From the NCBI RefSeq assembly GCF_018326285.1, contig NZ_AP023362.1:2604001-2668000 (forward strand): a stretch of DNA of 64,000 bases, read 5' to 3'. This document shows positions 13,528-24,186 of this stretch, in pieces. The notes below the pieces were generated by a model. It was not told where the DNA came from. It ran no database searches and saw only the letters and a program-made list of their open reading frames with translations. The position numbers and the translations under genes are program-made. Source of the stretch: Mycolicibacterium sp. TY81 (GTDB taxonomy: Bacteria > Actinomycetota > Actinomycetes > Mycobacteriales > Mycobacteriaceae). The stretch's first letter is position 1, and every line of letters begins with the position of its first letter.

Positions 13528-13556
13528 AAGTTACGGCAGGGCTAACAGCGAGTCAA
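13528..13556 (-). promoter_or_regulatory. rRNA operon promoter
   Basis: On the minus strand: -35 TTGACT (13551-13556), a 17-bp spacer and -10 TAACTT (13528-13533). The -35 is the sequence used by other mycobacterial rrn promoters. It lies between the tyrS stop and the leader, about 310 bases before 16S. A second promoter further upstream inside tyrS cannot be excluded. Confidence 0.7.
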
Positions 13557-13598
13557 ATCGCCAGGTCAGCGGAGCGTTTCCCCTGGTCAGAGGGGCCG

Positions 13599-14897
13599 TC
13601 ATCCTTGGCCGGACCCGCCAACCCGCCGTACCCCGGCGATGTGGCGCTTGCCACGCCGCAACACCAGCCAGCGTTCACCGAGAAAGTCCGTCGGCTGTGG
13701 TACCCACTCGTCGCTTTCGACGCGCGCGTTGTTCACGTAGACGCCGCCTTCTGCCACCGTCCGGCGCGCTTCCCCACGACTCTTGGACAGCCCCGTCGCA
13801 ACCAACAGGTCGGTGATCCCATCCGGACCACCTGGCGTCAGCTCGGCGACCTGGCCATTACTGGCCTCGGTCAGCGCCGCCGAGAGCGTCGACTCGTCGA
13901 GATCCGCGAGCTCGGCGCGTCCGAACAGCGCCTGACTGGCCAGTTCGACAGCGTCGGTCGCCGCCTGGCCGTGCACCAACGTGGTCAATTCCCGGGCCAG
14001 CCGGCGTTGCGCCGCGCGCTCGTGGGGCCGCTCCGCGGTGGCGGTCGCGAGTTCACCGAGCTCATCGGCGGACAGGAAGGTGAACCAGCGCAGGTAGCCC
14101 ACGACATCGGCGTCGGCCGCGTTCACGAAGTACTGGTACCAGGCATAGGGGCTGGTCAGCTCGGGGTCGAGCCACAGATTGCCGCCGCCGGTCGACTTGC
14201 CGAACTTCTTGCCGTCGGCCGAGGTGACCAGCGGAACCGTCAGCGCATGCGCGGTCGCACCCAGTTTCTGGCGCACCAGCCGGACGCCCGCGATGATGTT
14301 CCCCCACTGGTCAGAACCACCGACCTGCAGGCTGCAGCCGTGCTTCTTGTACAGCTCGACGAAGTCGTTGGCCTGCAGGAGCATGTAGCTGAACTCGGTG
14401 TACGAGATCCCGTCGCCTTCGAGGCGCCGCTTGATGGTGTCGCGATCGAGCATGACGTTGACCGAGAAGTGTTTGCCCAGGTCACGAAGGAATTCGATGG
14501 CCGACATCGGCCCGGTCCAGGACAGGTTGTTCTCGACGATCGCACCGTTGCCCGAATCGTTGAACTCGACGAACCGCTCGAGCTGGCCGCGGATACGTTC
14601 GGCCCAGTCCGCGACGGTGTCGGTGGTGTTCATCGTCCGCTCACCGTTGTCGCGGGGATCGCCGATCATGCCGGTGGCACCACCGGCCAGCACGATCGGC
14701 CGGTGTCCGGCCTGCTGGAATCGCCGCAGCGTGAGCAGCGGAACCAGGTGTCCCGCGTGCAGGCTGGGTGCGGTCGGGTCGAAGCCGGCATAGAGAGTGA
14801 GCGGTCCATCGGTGGTCGCGGCGGCGAGCGCTTCACGGTCGGTCGATTGCGCGATCAGGCCGCGCCAGTCCAGTTCATCGAGAATGCCAGTACTCAC
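13599..14897 (-). CDS. tyrS: tyrosyl-tRNA synthetase
   Basis: Class I synthetase charging tRNA-Tyr, 432 aa. The HIGH-like motif is HAGH (47-50), preceded by [11 protein letters not shown]. Other landmarks are GGSDQWGN (193-200) in the Tyr pocket and KFGKS (231-235), the KMSKS equivalent. A C-terminal S4 tRNA-binding domain carries [22 protein letters not shown] start at 14897 with GGGGAAGA upstream. The gene sits immediately before the rRNA operon, the landmark for the rrnB operon of rapidly growing mycobacteria, and 38 bases after mpg. Confidence 0.97.
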   Translation of the reverse strand: MSTGILDELDWRGLIAQSTDREALAAATTDGPLTLYAGFDPTAPSLHAGHLVPLLTLRRFQQAGHRPIVLAGGATGMIGDPRDNGERTMNTTDTVADWAERIRGQLERFVEFNDSGNGAIVENNLSWTGPMSAIEFLRDLGKHFSVNVMLDRDTIKRRLEGDGISYTEFSYMLLQANDFVELYKKHGCSLQVGGSDQWGNIIAGVRLVRQKLGATAHALTVPLVTSADGKKFGKSTGGGNLWLDPELTSPYAWYQYFVNAADADVVGYLRWFTFLSADELGELATATAERPHERAAQRRLARELTTLVHGQAATDAVELASQALFGRAELADLDESTLSAALTEASNGQVAELTPGGPDGITDLLVATGLSKSRGEARRTVAEGGVYVNNARVESDEWVPQPTDFLGERWLVLRRGKRHIAGVRRVGGSGQG

Positions 14898-14935
14898 GAC
14901 GTCGATCTTCCCCTATCGCAGGTCACCGACCGCCA

Positions 14936-15547
14936 TCAGTCGCTCTCCCCCGGTGCGGGAGCCCGGGGACTGCGCCGGTAGTTCGACACCTCGGGGGTAC
15001 CCGGCAACCAGAACCGCCAGGCCCGGTCGGCGGCCTGACTGACCCCCACGCGCGGCCCGGCGCTGCCCTCCTGTGGCGGGTTGAGTTCGATCCGGACCGG
15101 CGATTGCCGATCAAAAAGGTCAATACCGTTGTCCGCCAACGTTATTCCGAGCGCTTCGCACAGGTTGCCCGGGCCCCGGGCGTATGCGACGGGCATGATG
15201 CCGGCGCGCCGTCGGCCCGCGGCGACACCACAACCGTCGACCACGCGGGCCGCACGGAGCAACACGGCACCCGCCACCCCGTCGGTGCAACACACGACGT
15301 TGGCGCACACATGGATTCCGTGACTGCGGTACGTGTACAAGTACCCGGCCGGCCCGAACATCACCGCACTCCGGGGCGTCGGCCCGCGGTACGAGTGCGC
15401 AGCCGCATCCGGCCACGGCCCCGACGGCGGACCGCCATAGGCCTCGACTTCCACGACGGTGGCGACCACGTCCCGGCCGTACAACGTGGCACCGAGCAGC
15501 CGCCGAGCCGCGGTGACCGGATCGACGGCGAGTGACTCGGGGCTCAT
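14936..15547 (-). CDS. mpg: 3-methyladenine DNA glycosylase (AAG/MPG type)
   Basis: Base-excision repair enzyme removing alkylated purines. It has 203 aa, the same as M. tuberculosis Mpg (Rv1688). Visible family motifs: [18 protein letters not shown] (catalytic Glu region), [33 protein letters not shown] and [16 protein letters not shown] 15547 ([11 protein letters not shown]) was chosen; the open frame extends 23 codons further but that part is not family sequence. Divergent from the ABC-TetR operon, upstream of tyrS. Confidence 0.94.
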   Translation of the reverse strand: MSPESLAVDPVTAARRLLGATLYGRDVVATVVEVEAYGGPPSGPWPDAAAHSYRGPTPRSAVMFGPAGYLYTYRSHGIHVCANVVCCTDGVAGAVLLRAARVVDGCGVAAGRRRAGIMPVAYARGPGNLCEALGITLADNGIDLFDRQSPVRIELNPPQEGSAGPRVGVSQAADRAWRFWLPGTPEVSNYRRSPRAPAPGESD

Positions 15548-15607
15548 GGCCTGCCATTCTGCCCGGTCCACCGCCTGCCATTGACATGCCCACGCCACGA
15601 GCGGATT

Positions 15608-15641
15608 ATTCACCATATGATGAGTTCATCGAATGGTGAAT
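15608..15641. promoter_or_regulatory. 34-bp interrupted palindrome (probable operator) over the ABC gene start
   Basis: ATTCACCAT (15608-15616) and ATGGTGAAT (15633-15641) are perfect 9-bp inverted arms. Between them GATGA-GT-TCATC (15619-15630) is palindromic about the same centre (15624.5). In all 14 of 17 base pairs match. It covers the candidate start codons 15617 and 15620. The operon ends in a tetR gene, so autoregulation by that protein is the natural reading. Confidence 0.65.
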
Positions 15642-16381
15642 TACTGGATCAGCGCTCTGACGTGGCGATTCGGATCGAGAACCTGACGGTTGTCCGCGGC
15701 AAACGGCGCGCGGTCGACGACGTGTCCCTGCAGGTCCGGCGCGGCAGCATCACGGGATTGCTCGGTCCGTCCGGCTGCGGCAAGACCACCCTGATGCGTG
15801 CCATCGTCGGCACCCAGATCATCACGAGCGGCACGGTCACGGTCCTCGGGAAGCCGGGCGGATCGGCAGATCTGCGTCGGCGCGTGGGATATGTGACCCA
15901 GGAGCCGACGGTGTACAACGATCTGCGCGTCATCGACAACGTGCGCTATTTCGCCGCATTGACAGGCGCCGGCAAGACCGCCGCCGACGAGGCGATAGCC
16001 GCCGTCGGTCTCCAGGATCACCGAACTACGTTGTGCGGCAACATGTCCGGCGGACAGCGGACGCGCGCATCGTTGGCCTGTGCGCTGGTGTCCAAACCTG
16101 ACCTGCTGGTGCTCGATGAACCCACCGTCGGGCTGGACCCGGTACTGCGCGTCGACCTCTGGGAGCAGTTCGATCAGCTGGCCCGCGGCGGCACCACCCT
16201 GCTGGTGTCCAGCCATGTGATGGACGAGGCCGACCACTGCGGCGAACTGCTGCTGATGCGCGAGGGCCGTCTGCTCGGACACACCACGCCCACCCAACTA
16301 CGAGAGGACACCGGATGTTCATCGCTGGAGGAAGCGTTCCTGACCATCATCCGGCGCAGCACCGCGGCCAGAGCCGGCTGA
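15617..16381 (+). CDS. ABC transporter ATP-binding protein (drug-exporter type)
   Basis: ATPase subunit of an ABC-2 type exporter, 254 aa, similar to M. tuberculosis Rv1687c. Walker [12 protein letters not shown]-loop [12 protein letters not shown], signature [15 protein letters not shown], Walker [13 protein letters not shown] and the H-loop [11 protein letters not shown] are all present, in the DrrA/NodI-like style. ATG 15617 and 15620 both lie within the palindrome; a downstream GTG ([10 protein letters not shown]) is another option. It overlaps the permease gene by 67 bases. Confidence 0.92.
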   Translation: MMSSSNGELLDQRSDVAIRIENLTVVRGKRRAVDDVSLQVRRGSITGLLGPSGCGKTTLMRAIVGTQIITSGTVTVLGKPGGSADLRRRVGYVTQEPTVYNDLRVIDNVRYFAALTGAGKTAADEAIAAVGLQDHRTTLCGNMSGGQRTRASLACALVSKPDLLVLDEPTVGLDPVLRVDLWEQFDQLARGGTTLLVSSHVMDEADHCGELLLMREGRLLGHTTPTQLREDTGCSSLEEAFLTIIRRSTAARAG

Positions 16382-17133
16382 CGCTGCAGCCCTACCTGGC
16401 CACGACGGCCCGCATCCTGCGTCAGCTCGCCGCCGATCATCGCAGCATGGCGATGATCCTGGTGGTGCCGAGCGCCGTCATCACCTTGATGTACTTCATG
16501 TTCGACGATCTGCCGCACCGTCCTGGCACGCTGTCGCCGTTCAACAACGCCTGTCTGATCCTGCTCGGCGTCTTCCCGCTGATCGTGATGTTCCTGATCA
16601 CCTCGATAACCATGCAGCGCGAAAGGGTTTCGGGCACATTGGAACGGATCCTCACCACTCCCCTGCGCCGGCTGGATCTGCTGGCCGCCTACGGATCGGC
16701 ATTCTCGGTGGCCGCCGCCGCCCAGGCGACGCTGGCCTGCCTGGTGTCGTTCTGGTTCCTCGGGTTCGACACCGCGGGCAGCCCCGCCCTGGTCTTCCTG
16801 ATCGCGATCATCAACGCGGTGCTGGGCGTCGGTCTGGGTCTGCTGTGCAGTGCCTTCGCACGCACCGAGTTCCAGGCCGTACAGTTCATGCCGGTGGTGA
16901 TCGTCCCGCAGTTGCTGTTGTGCGGCATCATCGTTCCCCGCGAAATGCTGCCCGACTGGTTACGGTGGATCAGTGACGCACTGCCCGCGACCTACGCGCT
17001 CGAGGCCCTCCAACAGGTGGCCGACCACGCCGACATCACCAGCACCACGATGCGCGACATCGTCATCGTGATCGCGTTCGCAGTCGTCACCATGTGCCTG
17101 GCCGCCGCGACCCTGCGCCGCCGGACCCCATGA
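16315..17133 (+). CDS. ABC-2 type transporter permease
   Basis: Membrane subunit of the exporter, 272 aa, similar to Rv1686c. About six hydrophobic segments are visible: MAMILVVPSAVITLMYFMF, LILLGVFPLIVMFLITS, a third around AAYGSAFSVAAAAQATLACL, then ALVFLIAIINAVLGVGLGLL, VVIVPQLLLCGIIVP and IVIVIAFAVVTMCLAA. RVSGTLERILTTPLRRLDLL is the cytoplasmic coupling region typical of ABC-2 permeases. The ATG at 16315 is the only start before TM1; the stop overlaps the tetR start (ATGA). The substrate is unknown. Confidence 0.9.
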   Translation: MFIAGGSVPDHHPAQHRGQSRLTLQPYLATTARILRQLAADHRSMAMILVVPSAVITLMYFMFDDLPHRPGTLSPFNNACLILLGVFPLIVMFLITSITMQRERVSGTLERILTTPLRRLDLLAAYGSAFSVAAAAQATLACLVSFWFLGFDTAGSPALVFLIAIINAVLGVGLGLLCSAFARTEFQAVQFMPVVIVPQLLLCGIIVPREMLPDWLRWISDALPATYALEALQQVADHADITSTTMRDIVIVIAFAVVTMCLAAATLRRRTP

Positions 17134-17753
17134 CCGCGACACAGCCGCGGCCGCGCCGCAAACCGCCCGGCCGGCCCAGCGGAACGTCGGACACCAAGGA
17201 GACGATCCTGGCGTGTGCGCGGGACCTGTTCGCCCGCAACGGTTTCAACAACACATCGGTGCGGGCGATCGCGTCCGCCGCCGGTGTCGACGCGGCGCTG
17301 GTGCATCACTACTTCGGAACGAAGCAGCAGCTCTTCGCCGCCGCGGTGCACATTCCCATCGACCCGCAGATGGTGCTCGGTCCGTTGCGGGACACCCCTG
17401 TCGACGAACTCGGCCGCACCTTGCCGTCGCTGTTGTTCCCGATCTGGGACTCCGAGCTCGGCGTCGGGTTCATCGCGGCGCTGCGCTCGATGCTCGCGGG
17501 CGACGATGTCAACCTGATCCGCATCTTCCTGGAAGACGTCATCACCGCCGAAGTCGGTGCGCGCGTTGACAATCCACCCGGCACGGGACGAATCCGCGTG
17601 CAGTTCGTCGCTTCCCAGTTGATCGGCGTCGTGATGGCCCGCTACATCCTGCAGCTGGAACCGTTCAGATCGCTTCCGGTGCACCAGATCGCGGAGACGA
17701 TCGCGCCGAACCTGCAGCGCTACCTCACCGGCGAGCTGCCGGCGCTGGACTAA
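17130..17753 (+). CDS. TetR-family transcriptional regulator
   Basis: A repressor of 207 aa, third gene of the ABC operon (ATGA overlap with the permease), similar to Rv1685c. The N-terminal tail is basic (PRPRRKPPGRPSG). The TetR DNA-binding domain follows: ETILACARDLFARNGFNNTS and VRAIASAAGVDAALVHHYFG, ending in KQQLFAAAV. The C-terminal half is the ligand/dimer domain. It probably controls its own operon through the palindrome at 15608-15641 (inference). The last four bases overlap the stop of the opposing Trm112-like gene. Confidence 0.92.
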   Translation: MTATQPRPRRKPPGRPSGTSDTKETILACARDLFARNGFNNTSVRAIASAAGVDAALVHHYFGTKQQLFAAAVHIPIDPQMVLGPLRDTPVDELGRTLPSLLFPIWDSELGVGFIAALRSMLAGDDVNLIRIFLEDVITAEVGARVDNPPGTGRIRVQFVASQLIGVVMARYILQLEPFRSLPVHQIAETIAPNLQRYLTGELPALD

Positions 17754-17956
17754 CGCCGGGCGGCGGCGAGCAGTCGCTGGTGCTCGGCGTCGTCAGTGAC
17801 GTCGACCGCCTCGTCGATGAGCAGCACCGGTACCCCGCCGTCGATGCGGTACGCCCTGCGCAACCGCGGGTTGTACAGGCATTCGTCTCCGACCAGCAGC
17901 AACTCACCGCGGTCCTGCGGGCACACCAAAATCGCGCGCAATGCTTCGTCGATCAC
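17750..17956 (-). CDS. Trm112-family protein (Rv1684-like)
   Basis: A 68-aa protein of the Trm112/UPF0434 type: MIDEALRAILVCPQDRGELL, then CLYNPRLRRAYRIDGGVPVLL. Bacterial Trm112-like proteins are small zinc-ribbon-like folds, some of which activate methyltransferases; only two Cys are present here, so metal binding is uncertain. GTG start at 17956, six bases after the exported protein gene, so probably one transcript. Confidence 0.85.
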   Translation of the reverse strand: MIDEALRAILVCPQDRGELLLVGDECLYNPRLRRAYRIDGGVPVLLIDEAVDVTDDAEHQRLLAAARR

Positions 17957-17962
17957 CGCGCG

Positions 17963-18394
17963 TCAGCCACCCAACGGAATCTGCGAGCCACCGGTACCCG
18001 GCACCAGACCGGGCGGCAGGCCACCCGGGCCACCGATGACGATAGGGTTCTGCGGCTTCGCGCCGGCGGCGCGGGCCTGATTGCGCTTCTGGAACTTCAC
18101 CGTGTCCTGCAGCGCGTGGATCAGCGGCACCTGGTTGGGACGCTGGTCGAGCGCCGCCTCGATATCGGCGAGGTTGCCCCGCGACGGCCCGAAGCCCTGG
18201 GCACGCAGCTTGAGCGACGTGTGCAGCAGCTTCGCGAGGTCGCCGCCACTGGCGCCGATGTCGTACTCGGCATCGAGGTCGTCGAGGATGTCGGCGTGTG
18301 CCGCGGCAGGAGTGAGCAGCATCCCGGCAGCCACGGCTCCCGCCAGAATCGCGCCGGCAACACCACGCCGCCCGCGGCTGGTGTGTGACGTCAT
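17963..18394 (-). CDS. exported protein of unknown function, 143 aa
   Basis: The N-terminus is a Sec signal peptide: RGRRG, a hydrophobic core VAGAILAGAVAAGMLL and a cleavage site AHA|D after residue 34. The mature ~109-residue protein has a helical middle (LLHTSLKLRAQGFGPSRGN, AALDQRPNQVPLIHALQDTVKF) and a Gly/Pro-rich tail (IGGPGGLPPGLVPGTGG). No catalytic motif and no cysteine in the mature part were seen, and I do not recognise the family. It sits between the Rv1683-like enzyme and the Trm112-like gene on the same strand. Confidence 0.8.
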   Translation of the reverse strand: MTSHTSRGRRGVAGAILAGAVAAGMLLTPAAAHADILDDLDAEYDIGASGGDLAKLLHTSLKLRAQGFGPSRGNLADIEAALDQRPNQVPLIHALQDTVKFQKRNQARAAGAKPQNPIVIGGPGGLPPGLVPGTGGSQIPLGG

Positions 18395-18482
18395 GCGTTC
18401 TCCATTCGATATCTGCGCCCGACGGCGTGAACCCCGACTGACAAACCGCAGCCTAACAGCGACGACCGGTACCGGCAGGCTG

Positions 18483-21455
18483 TCACGACAGACTGCTCGC
18501 TCCGGTCAGCTCGGCATGGGCAGCCGCGGTGAACGGCACAAACGCGTCGCTGTCGACGTCGAACTGCCACGAGTTGTCCGTCGATTCCGGCACGCCGGCG
18601 GCACGCAACTCGGCGAGCACCGGCCGGTAGGAGGCGTTCAGCTTCAGCTCCGGCACCACATGGATGAGGTCCGGCTCCACCCCGACCGGCAGATCGGCCA
18701 ACGCCTCACGGAGCTCGGCCGGCAGGACACTGCCACCCGGACGCAGGCTCAAGGCCGTCACCGCCAGCTCCCGATCACCGACCGGCACCCGGTAGGTGAC
18801 GGCGATGTCGACGGCGTCGAGGCGGCCCAGCGCATTGCCGACCTCCTTGCCGAACACGGCGCCGCGCGGGGTGCGGATGACCGAACGGCGGTTGTCGACC
18901 ATCCAGTAGTCACCGTCGTCGTCCCGGCGGAACAGAAACTCGGTGGACACCCAGGTGTCCCCCGGCGCGAAGACACCGCGCTTGACCGCGGCAGTCGGGT
19001 CGACGGGGCCACGCGGCTTGGCCAGCAGGACGCCCACCTCGTTGGGCTCGGCGCGCACCACGAAACCGTCGTCGCCCTCGAGGATCAGGTCGTCGTCGAC
19101 GTCGTAAGCGGCCAACGCGATCTGACCGCCACCCGGCAGTGGCCGGCCCTCGCTGCCGATCTTGGCACCCGACACGTTGGCCAGCACGGCCTGACCGTCG
19201 GTGGTCGTGAAGAACTCCAGGACGTGTGCGGGCTGGAACGCCTCTTCGACACGGCGCCACAACCCGGCCGGCATCCCCGAGCCGATGAACAGGCGTACCG
19301 GGTGGGTTCCGTTGATCACGAACGACGGGTCGTCGATGACGTCGCGCAGCATCGCCCAGGTGTAGGACACCACGGTGACGCCGTACTGCCGCAGTTCGTG
19401 CACGAAGCGCTCGGGCCGCAGACCCCGGGACAGCGCGATGCGCGCACCGCCGACGACCGCGCCGCCGAGCGAGACCAGCAGGCCCGACTGGTGGTGCAGC
19501 GGGGTGAGGCAGTAGACGGTGTCGCCGCGGCCCAGGTTCGCTGCCGATGCGGTGCCGAATGCCGAGAGCGCCCAGCGGAAGTTGGTGATCTGCCGGGCCA
19601 CCAGCTCGCCGCCGACGTTGGCGAACGCGACGTAGGCGAGGTCCTGCGCGTAACCCGGGTTGGGCCGGTACCAGCCGGGCAGCTCGACGACGTCGGGGTC
19701 GATCTGCTCCATGTCGATGACGTCGGCGTCGTCGGACACGTGCAGGTCACGGTTCTCGCCGCCGCCGAGCACCAGGACGCGGGTCCGCAGCTGTCGCGCG
19801 GCATCCAGGTTGGCCGGGTCGGAGATGATGTCGGTGACGCCGCCGAGGCGGGCCGCTACGGCCAGGTCGGCGTCGGGCGGCATCAGCACGGCCACTGCGC
19901 CGAGGCGCGACAGCGCCGCGATGGCGACGAGCGCGCTGGGCCGGGTCTCCATCAGCACGCCGACCCGAACGCCTTGTCGGACACCGACTTCGATCAGACC
20001 GCGCACGACGTTGTTGATGCGGCGGTCCACGGCCTCATAGGTGTGCACGCGGCCGTCGAACAGCAGGAACTCACCGTCCGGCGCGCCCTGGGCCTGCTCG
20101 CAGATGATGCGGCCCAACGAGATTCGCGTGTGGTCGTTGATCTGGCCGAGACGGGCCAGCCGCGGCAGGGTCCGGACGGTCTCGATGGCCAGCGCGCGCG
20201 TCGACTTGCCGGCCGTCACCACGGCGTCGGCCGCGGTGTTGGCCAGGCTGAATGCCATCTCCGTCGCGGCGGCGGCACCGTGTGCCACGCGGATGGCCAA
20301 CGGCACCGACTCGCGCGGCAGTTCGGACTGCAGCGGCATCGGCACCACGTCGGCCGGCATCGGTCCGCCGGCGTCGAGCCACTTGACCCACGACGCGACC
20401 GTCGGCCAGCTCTGGCTGGCGGCCTTGGAACCCACGACGAGACCGAAATGCCCGACACGGATGAGGTATTCGTAGACGTCGGCCTCCGGTGCGGCGCGCT
20501 TGATGCCGCGCACCGCGGCGGGCTGACCGATGTCGTCGACCTCGCCGACCACGGCGAGGACCGGGCAGGTGATGTCGGACAGCGTCACCAGATTGCCGTG
20601 GATGGCGAACCCGCCGGTCATCATGCGGTTGTGCGCGATGAACTGCTTGAGCAGCTCTGCGATGGCCGGGCCGGACCAGGCGATCCAGCCCTCGCTGGCC
20701 AGGAACCGGCGCTGCTGCTCACGCGGCAACAGCGCTTCACGGTCGTGCAGCTGGCGCAGGAAGTCGAGGCGCGACTGCGCGGTCTTGATCGGGTCCAGCA
20801 TCTGGAAACCGTTGCGCGCCAACCACCCCGGGATGTTCAGGCGGCTGAAGACATGGTCGGCCATGAAGTCGGCGACGCCGGATGCCAGGTTCGCCGGCAT
20901 GTTCATCGGCAGTGCGGCCAGGGTGTCCACGGGAGACCCGAAGGCGATGATGCTGGCCAGATCACGGGACTGCCGGTACGCGGCGGTCTGATAGGCGAAC
21001 ATGCCGCCCTGCGAATAGCCGGCCAGATGGACGTCTTTGCCCGTGGTCGCCTTGACGGTGTCGATGGCCGCGCTGAGCCCCACCACGTGGTCGGCGAGGT
21101 TGCGGTCCATGCCGCCCTCGACCTGATCGGGCGAGCCGAAGTCGATGACCCACGGGTCCAGGCCCGCGGCGTGCAGGATGCCGACGGCGCCGTCGTCGCG
21201 CGTCACGTCCCACATGTCGGCGGACATCATCATCGGATGCACCATCAGTACCGGCGAACCGGCCGGCGCCGCACCCGGACGCGCGTCGGGCGGGAAGTAG
21301 CGCCGCAGGCGGTACATCGGCACGCTCTCGACGATCTGGAACGGCGACGGCACGGCGCCGGTCTCCAGCCCGCCGTAGCGCAGCACTTCCAGGCCGTTTT
21401 GCGCGGTAGCTACCAACCGCTCCACCGGCCCGGTGATCACCGAAAAATCCACCAC
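18483..21455 (-). CDS. bifunctional alpha/beta-hydrolase (lipase/PHA-synthase-like) - acyl-CoA synthetase-like fusion (Rv1683-like)
   Basis: About 990 aa. Residues 1-370 are an alpha/beta hydrolase of the PHA-synthase/lipase type, with the nucleophile elbow GYSQGG near residue 146, the oxyanion region VHPMMMSADMWD, and GHFGLVVG near the end giving the His. Residues ~430-990 are an ANL adenylating-enzyme fold (DTVYCLTPLHHQSGLLVSLG, VLEFFTTTDGQAVLANV, DTWVSTEFLFRRDDDGDYWMVDNRRS, LNASYRP). The usual P-loop (SGTTGxPK) is replaced by FANVGGELVARQ, so adenylation may be altered or lost. Start: GTG 21455 or 21452, with AGGGAG upstream. Known in M. tuberculosis as Rv1683, tied to lipid storage. Confidence 0.9.
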   Translation of the reverse strand: MVDFSVITGPVERLVATAQNGLEVLRYGGLETGAVPSPFQIVESVPMYRLRRYFPPDARPGAAPAGSPVLMVHPMMMSADMWDVTRDDGAVGILHAAGLDPWVIDFGSPDQVEGGMDRNLADHVVGLSAAIDTVKATTGKDVHLAGYSQGGMFAYQTAAYRQSRDLASIIAFGSPVDTLAALPMNMPANLASGVADFMADHVFSRLNIPGWLARNGFQMLDPIKTAQSRLDFLRQLHDREALLPREQQRRFLASEGWIAWSGPAIAELLKQFIAHNRMMTGGFAIHGNLVTLSDITCPVLAVVGEVDDIGQPAAVRGIKRAAPEADVYEYLIRVGHFGLVVGSKAASQSWPTVASWVKWLDAGGPMPADVVPMPLQSELPRESVPLAIRVAHGAAAATEMAFSLANTAADAVVTAGKSTRALAIETVRTLPRLARLGQINDHTRISLGRIICEQAQGAPDGEFLLFDGRVHTYEAVDRRINNVVRGLIEVGVRQGVRVGVLMETRPSALVAIAALSRLGAVAVLMPPDADLAVAARLGGVTDIISDPANLDAARQLRTRVLVLGGGENRDLHVSDDADVIDMEQIDPDVVELPGWYRPNPGYAQDLAYVAFANVGGELVARQITNFRWALSAFGTASAANLGRGDTVYCLTPLHHQSGLLVSLGGAVVGGARIALSRGLRPERFVHELRQYGVTVVSYTWAMLRDVIDDPSFVINGTHPVRLFIGSGMPAGLWRRVEEAFQPAHVLEFFTTTDGQAVLANVSGAKIGSEGRPLPGGGQIALAAYDVDDDLILEGDDGFVVRAEPNEVGVLLAKPRGPVDPTAAVKRGVFAPGDTWVSTEFLFRRDDDGDYWMVDNRRSVIRTPRGAVFGKEVGNALGRLDAVDIAVTYRVPVGDRELAVTALSLRPGGSVLPAELREALADLPVGVEPDLIHVVPELKLNASYRPVLAELRAAGVPESTDNSWQFDVDSDAFVPFTAAAHAELTGASSLS

Positions 21456-21586
21456 CGGGTACTCCCTTTTGGTCAAATAAGTACAAATCCCCCTGATTAC
21501 GACGCCATCATGGCACAACGCGCTGGTTACCTCGTGGTTACGGCGTGGCAGGGGCACCCGCGACCGACGCCTAGAATCTGCGCCTG

Positions 21587-23373
<1,787 letters not shown>

Positions 23374-23380
<7 letters not shown>

Positions 23381-23739
23381 CTGAACGTGGTGGCCGGCTC
23401 GTCGCCGATCCACTGCCACAGCGGGACGGTGCCGCCGAGGTCGGCGTTGGTCAGAATATTCTCTGCGTCAAGGGCTTTGGCGTTGAAACAGATGGGACAG
23501 ATCAGGAACCTGCCGCCGGCGGCTTGGTAACGGGCCATGAGATCCGGCAGCGGAGGGCAGCCGTCGCAGGCGACGCCGAGCGCGAATCCGGGCTGGCCCA
23601 GCCGCACGGCTTCCTTGGCCAGGAACATCATGGTCGGGTGTCCCTGTTCGGCCGCGCCGACCGCCATCAGCAGGGCGATGGTGACCTTCTCGGCGTCCTC
23701 AAGACCGGTGGTGAGGCTGATCGCCACTTTGGAGCTCAT
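23374..23739 (-). CDS. DsrE-family protein
   Basis: A 121-aa DsrE/peroxiredoxin-like fold protein: MSSKVAISLTTGLEDAEKVT, then GHPTMMFLAKEAVRLGQPG, CDGCPPLPDLMARYQAAGGR and FLICPICFNAKAL. The cysteines (GVACDGCPP, ICPICFNA) resemble the sulfur-carrier sites of DsrE/TusD-like proteins, but the partner is unknown. Its ATG overlaps the stop of the SnoaL-like gene (ATGA). Its 3' end overlaps the end of the opposing ABC-F gene by 7 bases. Confidence 0.82.
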
Positions 23740-24134
23740 GAGCGGTTCTCCTTCGGTTCGGGCTGAAATCCTGAGCACAGCAAGTCGATTGAATGGATGC
23801 GCTCATCGGCGGCGGCGAACAGGCGCTGCTCGACGATCTTGACGGCGGTCGGGTCACCGGGTGGCGAGGTGCGGACCCGCCAGCTCAACGCGACGCGGTC
23901 CCCCACGCGGCCGACGGAGGCGTCGACCAGTTCGAAGGTGTCGGCGCCGAACCAGTGCCGGAAGCGGCCGACGGTGTCGTCGGCCCCGGTCACGTCGACC
24001 AGACCCGGCGGGATCAGGGCGCGGAAATGTACGTCGGGATCAAGGCATTCGGCCAGCGCGGCGAAATCCTGGCCGGCGAAGGCCTCCAGGAAGGCGCCCG
24101 CCACGGCCCATCCCGTGCCGGTGTCGTGGTCCAT
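23736..24134 (-). CDS. SnoaL-like / NTF2-fold protein
   Basis: The 132-aa polyketide-cyclase-like alpha+beta cone: AVAGAFLEAFAGQDFAALAE CLDPDVHFRAL at the start, then VGRFRHWFGADTFELVDASV and ALSWRVRTSP. Such folds act as small enzymes or ligand binders; no assignment can be made. ATG 24134 lies 52 bases after the HD-GYP/LuxR regulator gene, and the stop overlaps the DsrE gene, so the three probably share a transcript. Confidence 0.8.
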   Translation of the reverse strand: MDHDTGTGWAVAGAFLEAFAGQDFAALAECLDPDVHFRALIPPGLVDVTGADDTVGRFRHWFGADTFELVDASVGRVGDRVALSWRVRTSPPGDPTAVKIVEQRLFAAADERIHSIDLLCSGFQPEPKENRS

Positions 24135-24186
24135 GTATCGGTTCTACGACCCGCAGGCACCCTGACACATCGGGTGAATACCCGAT

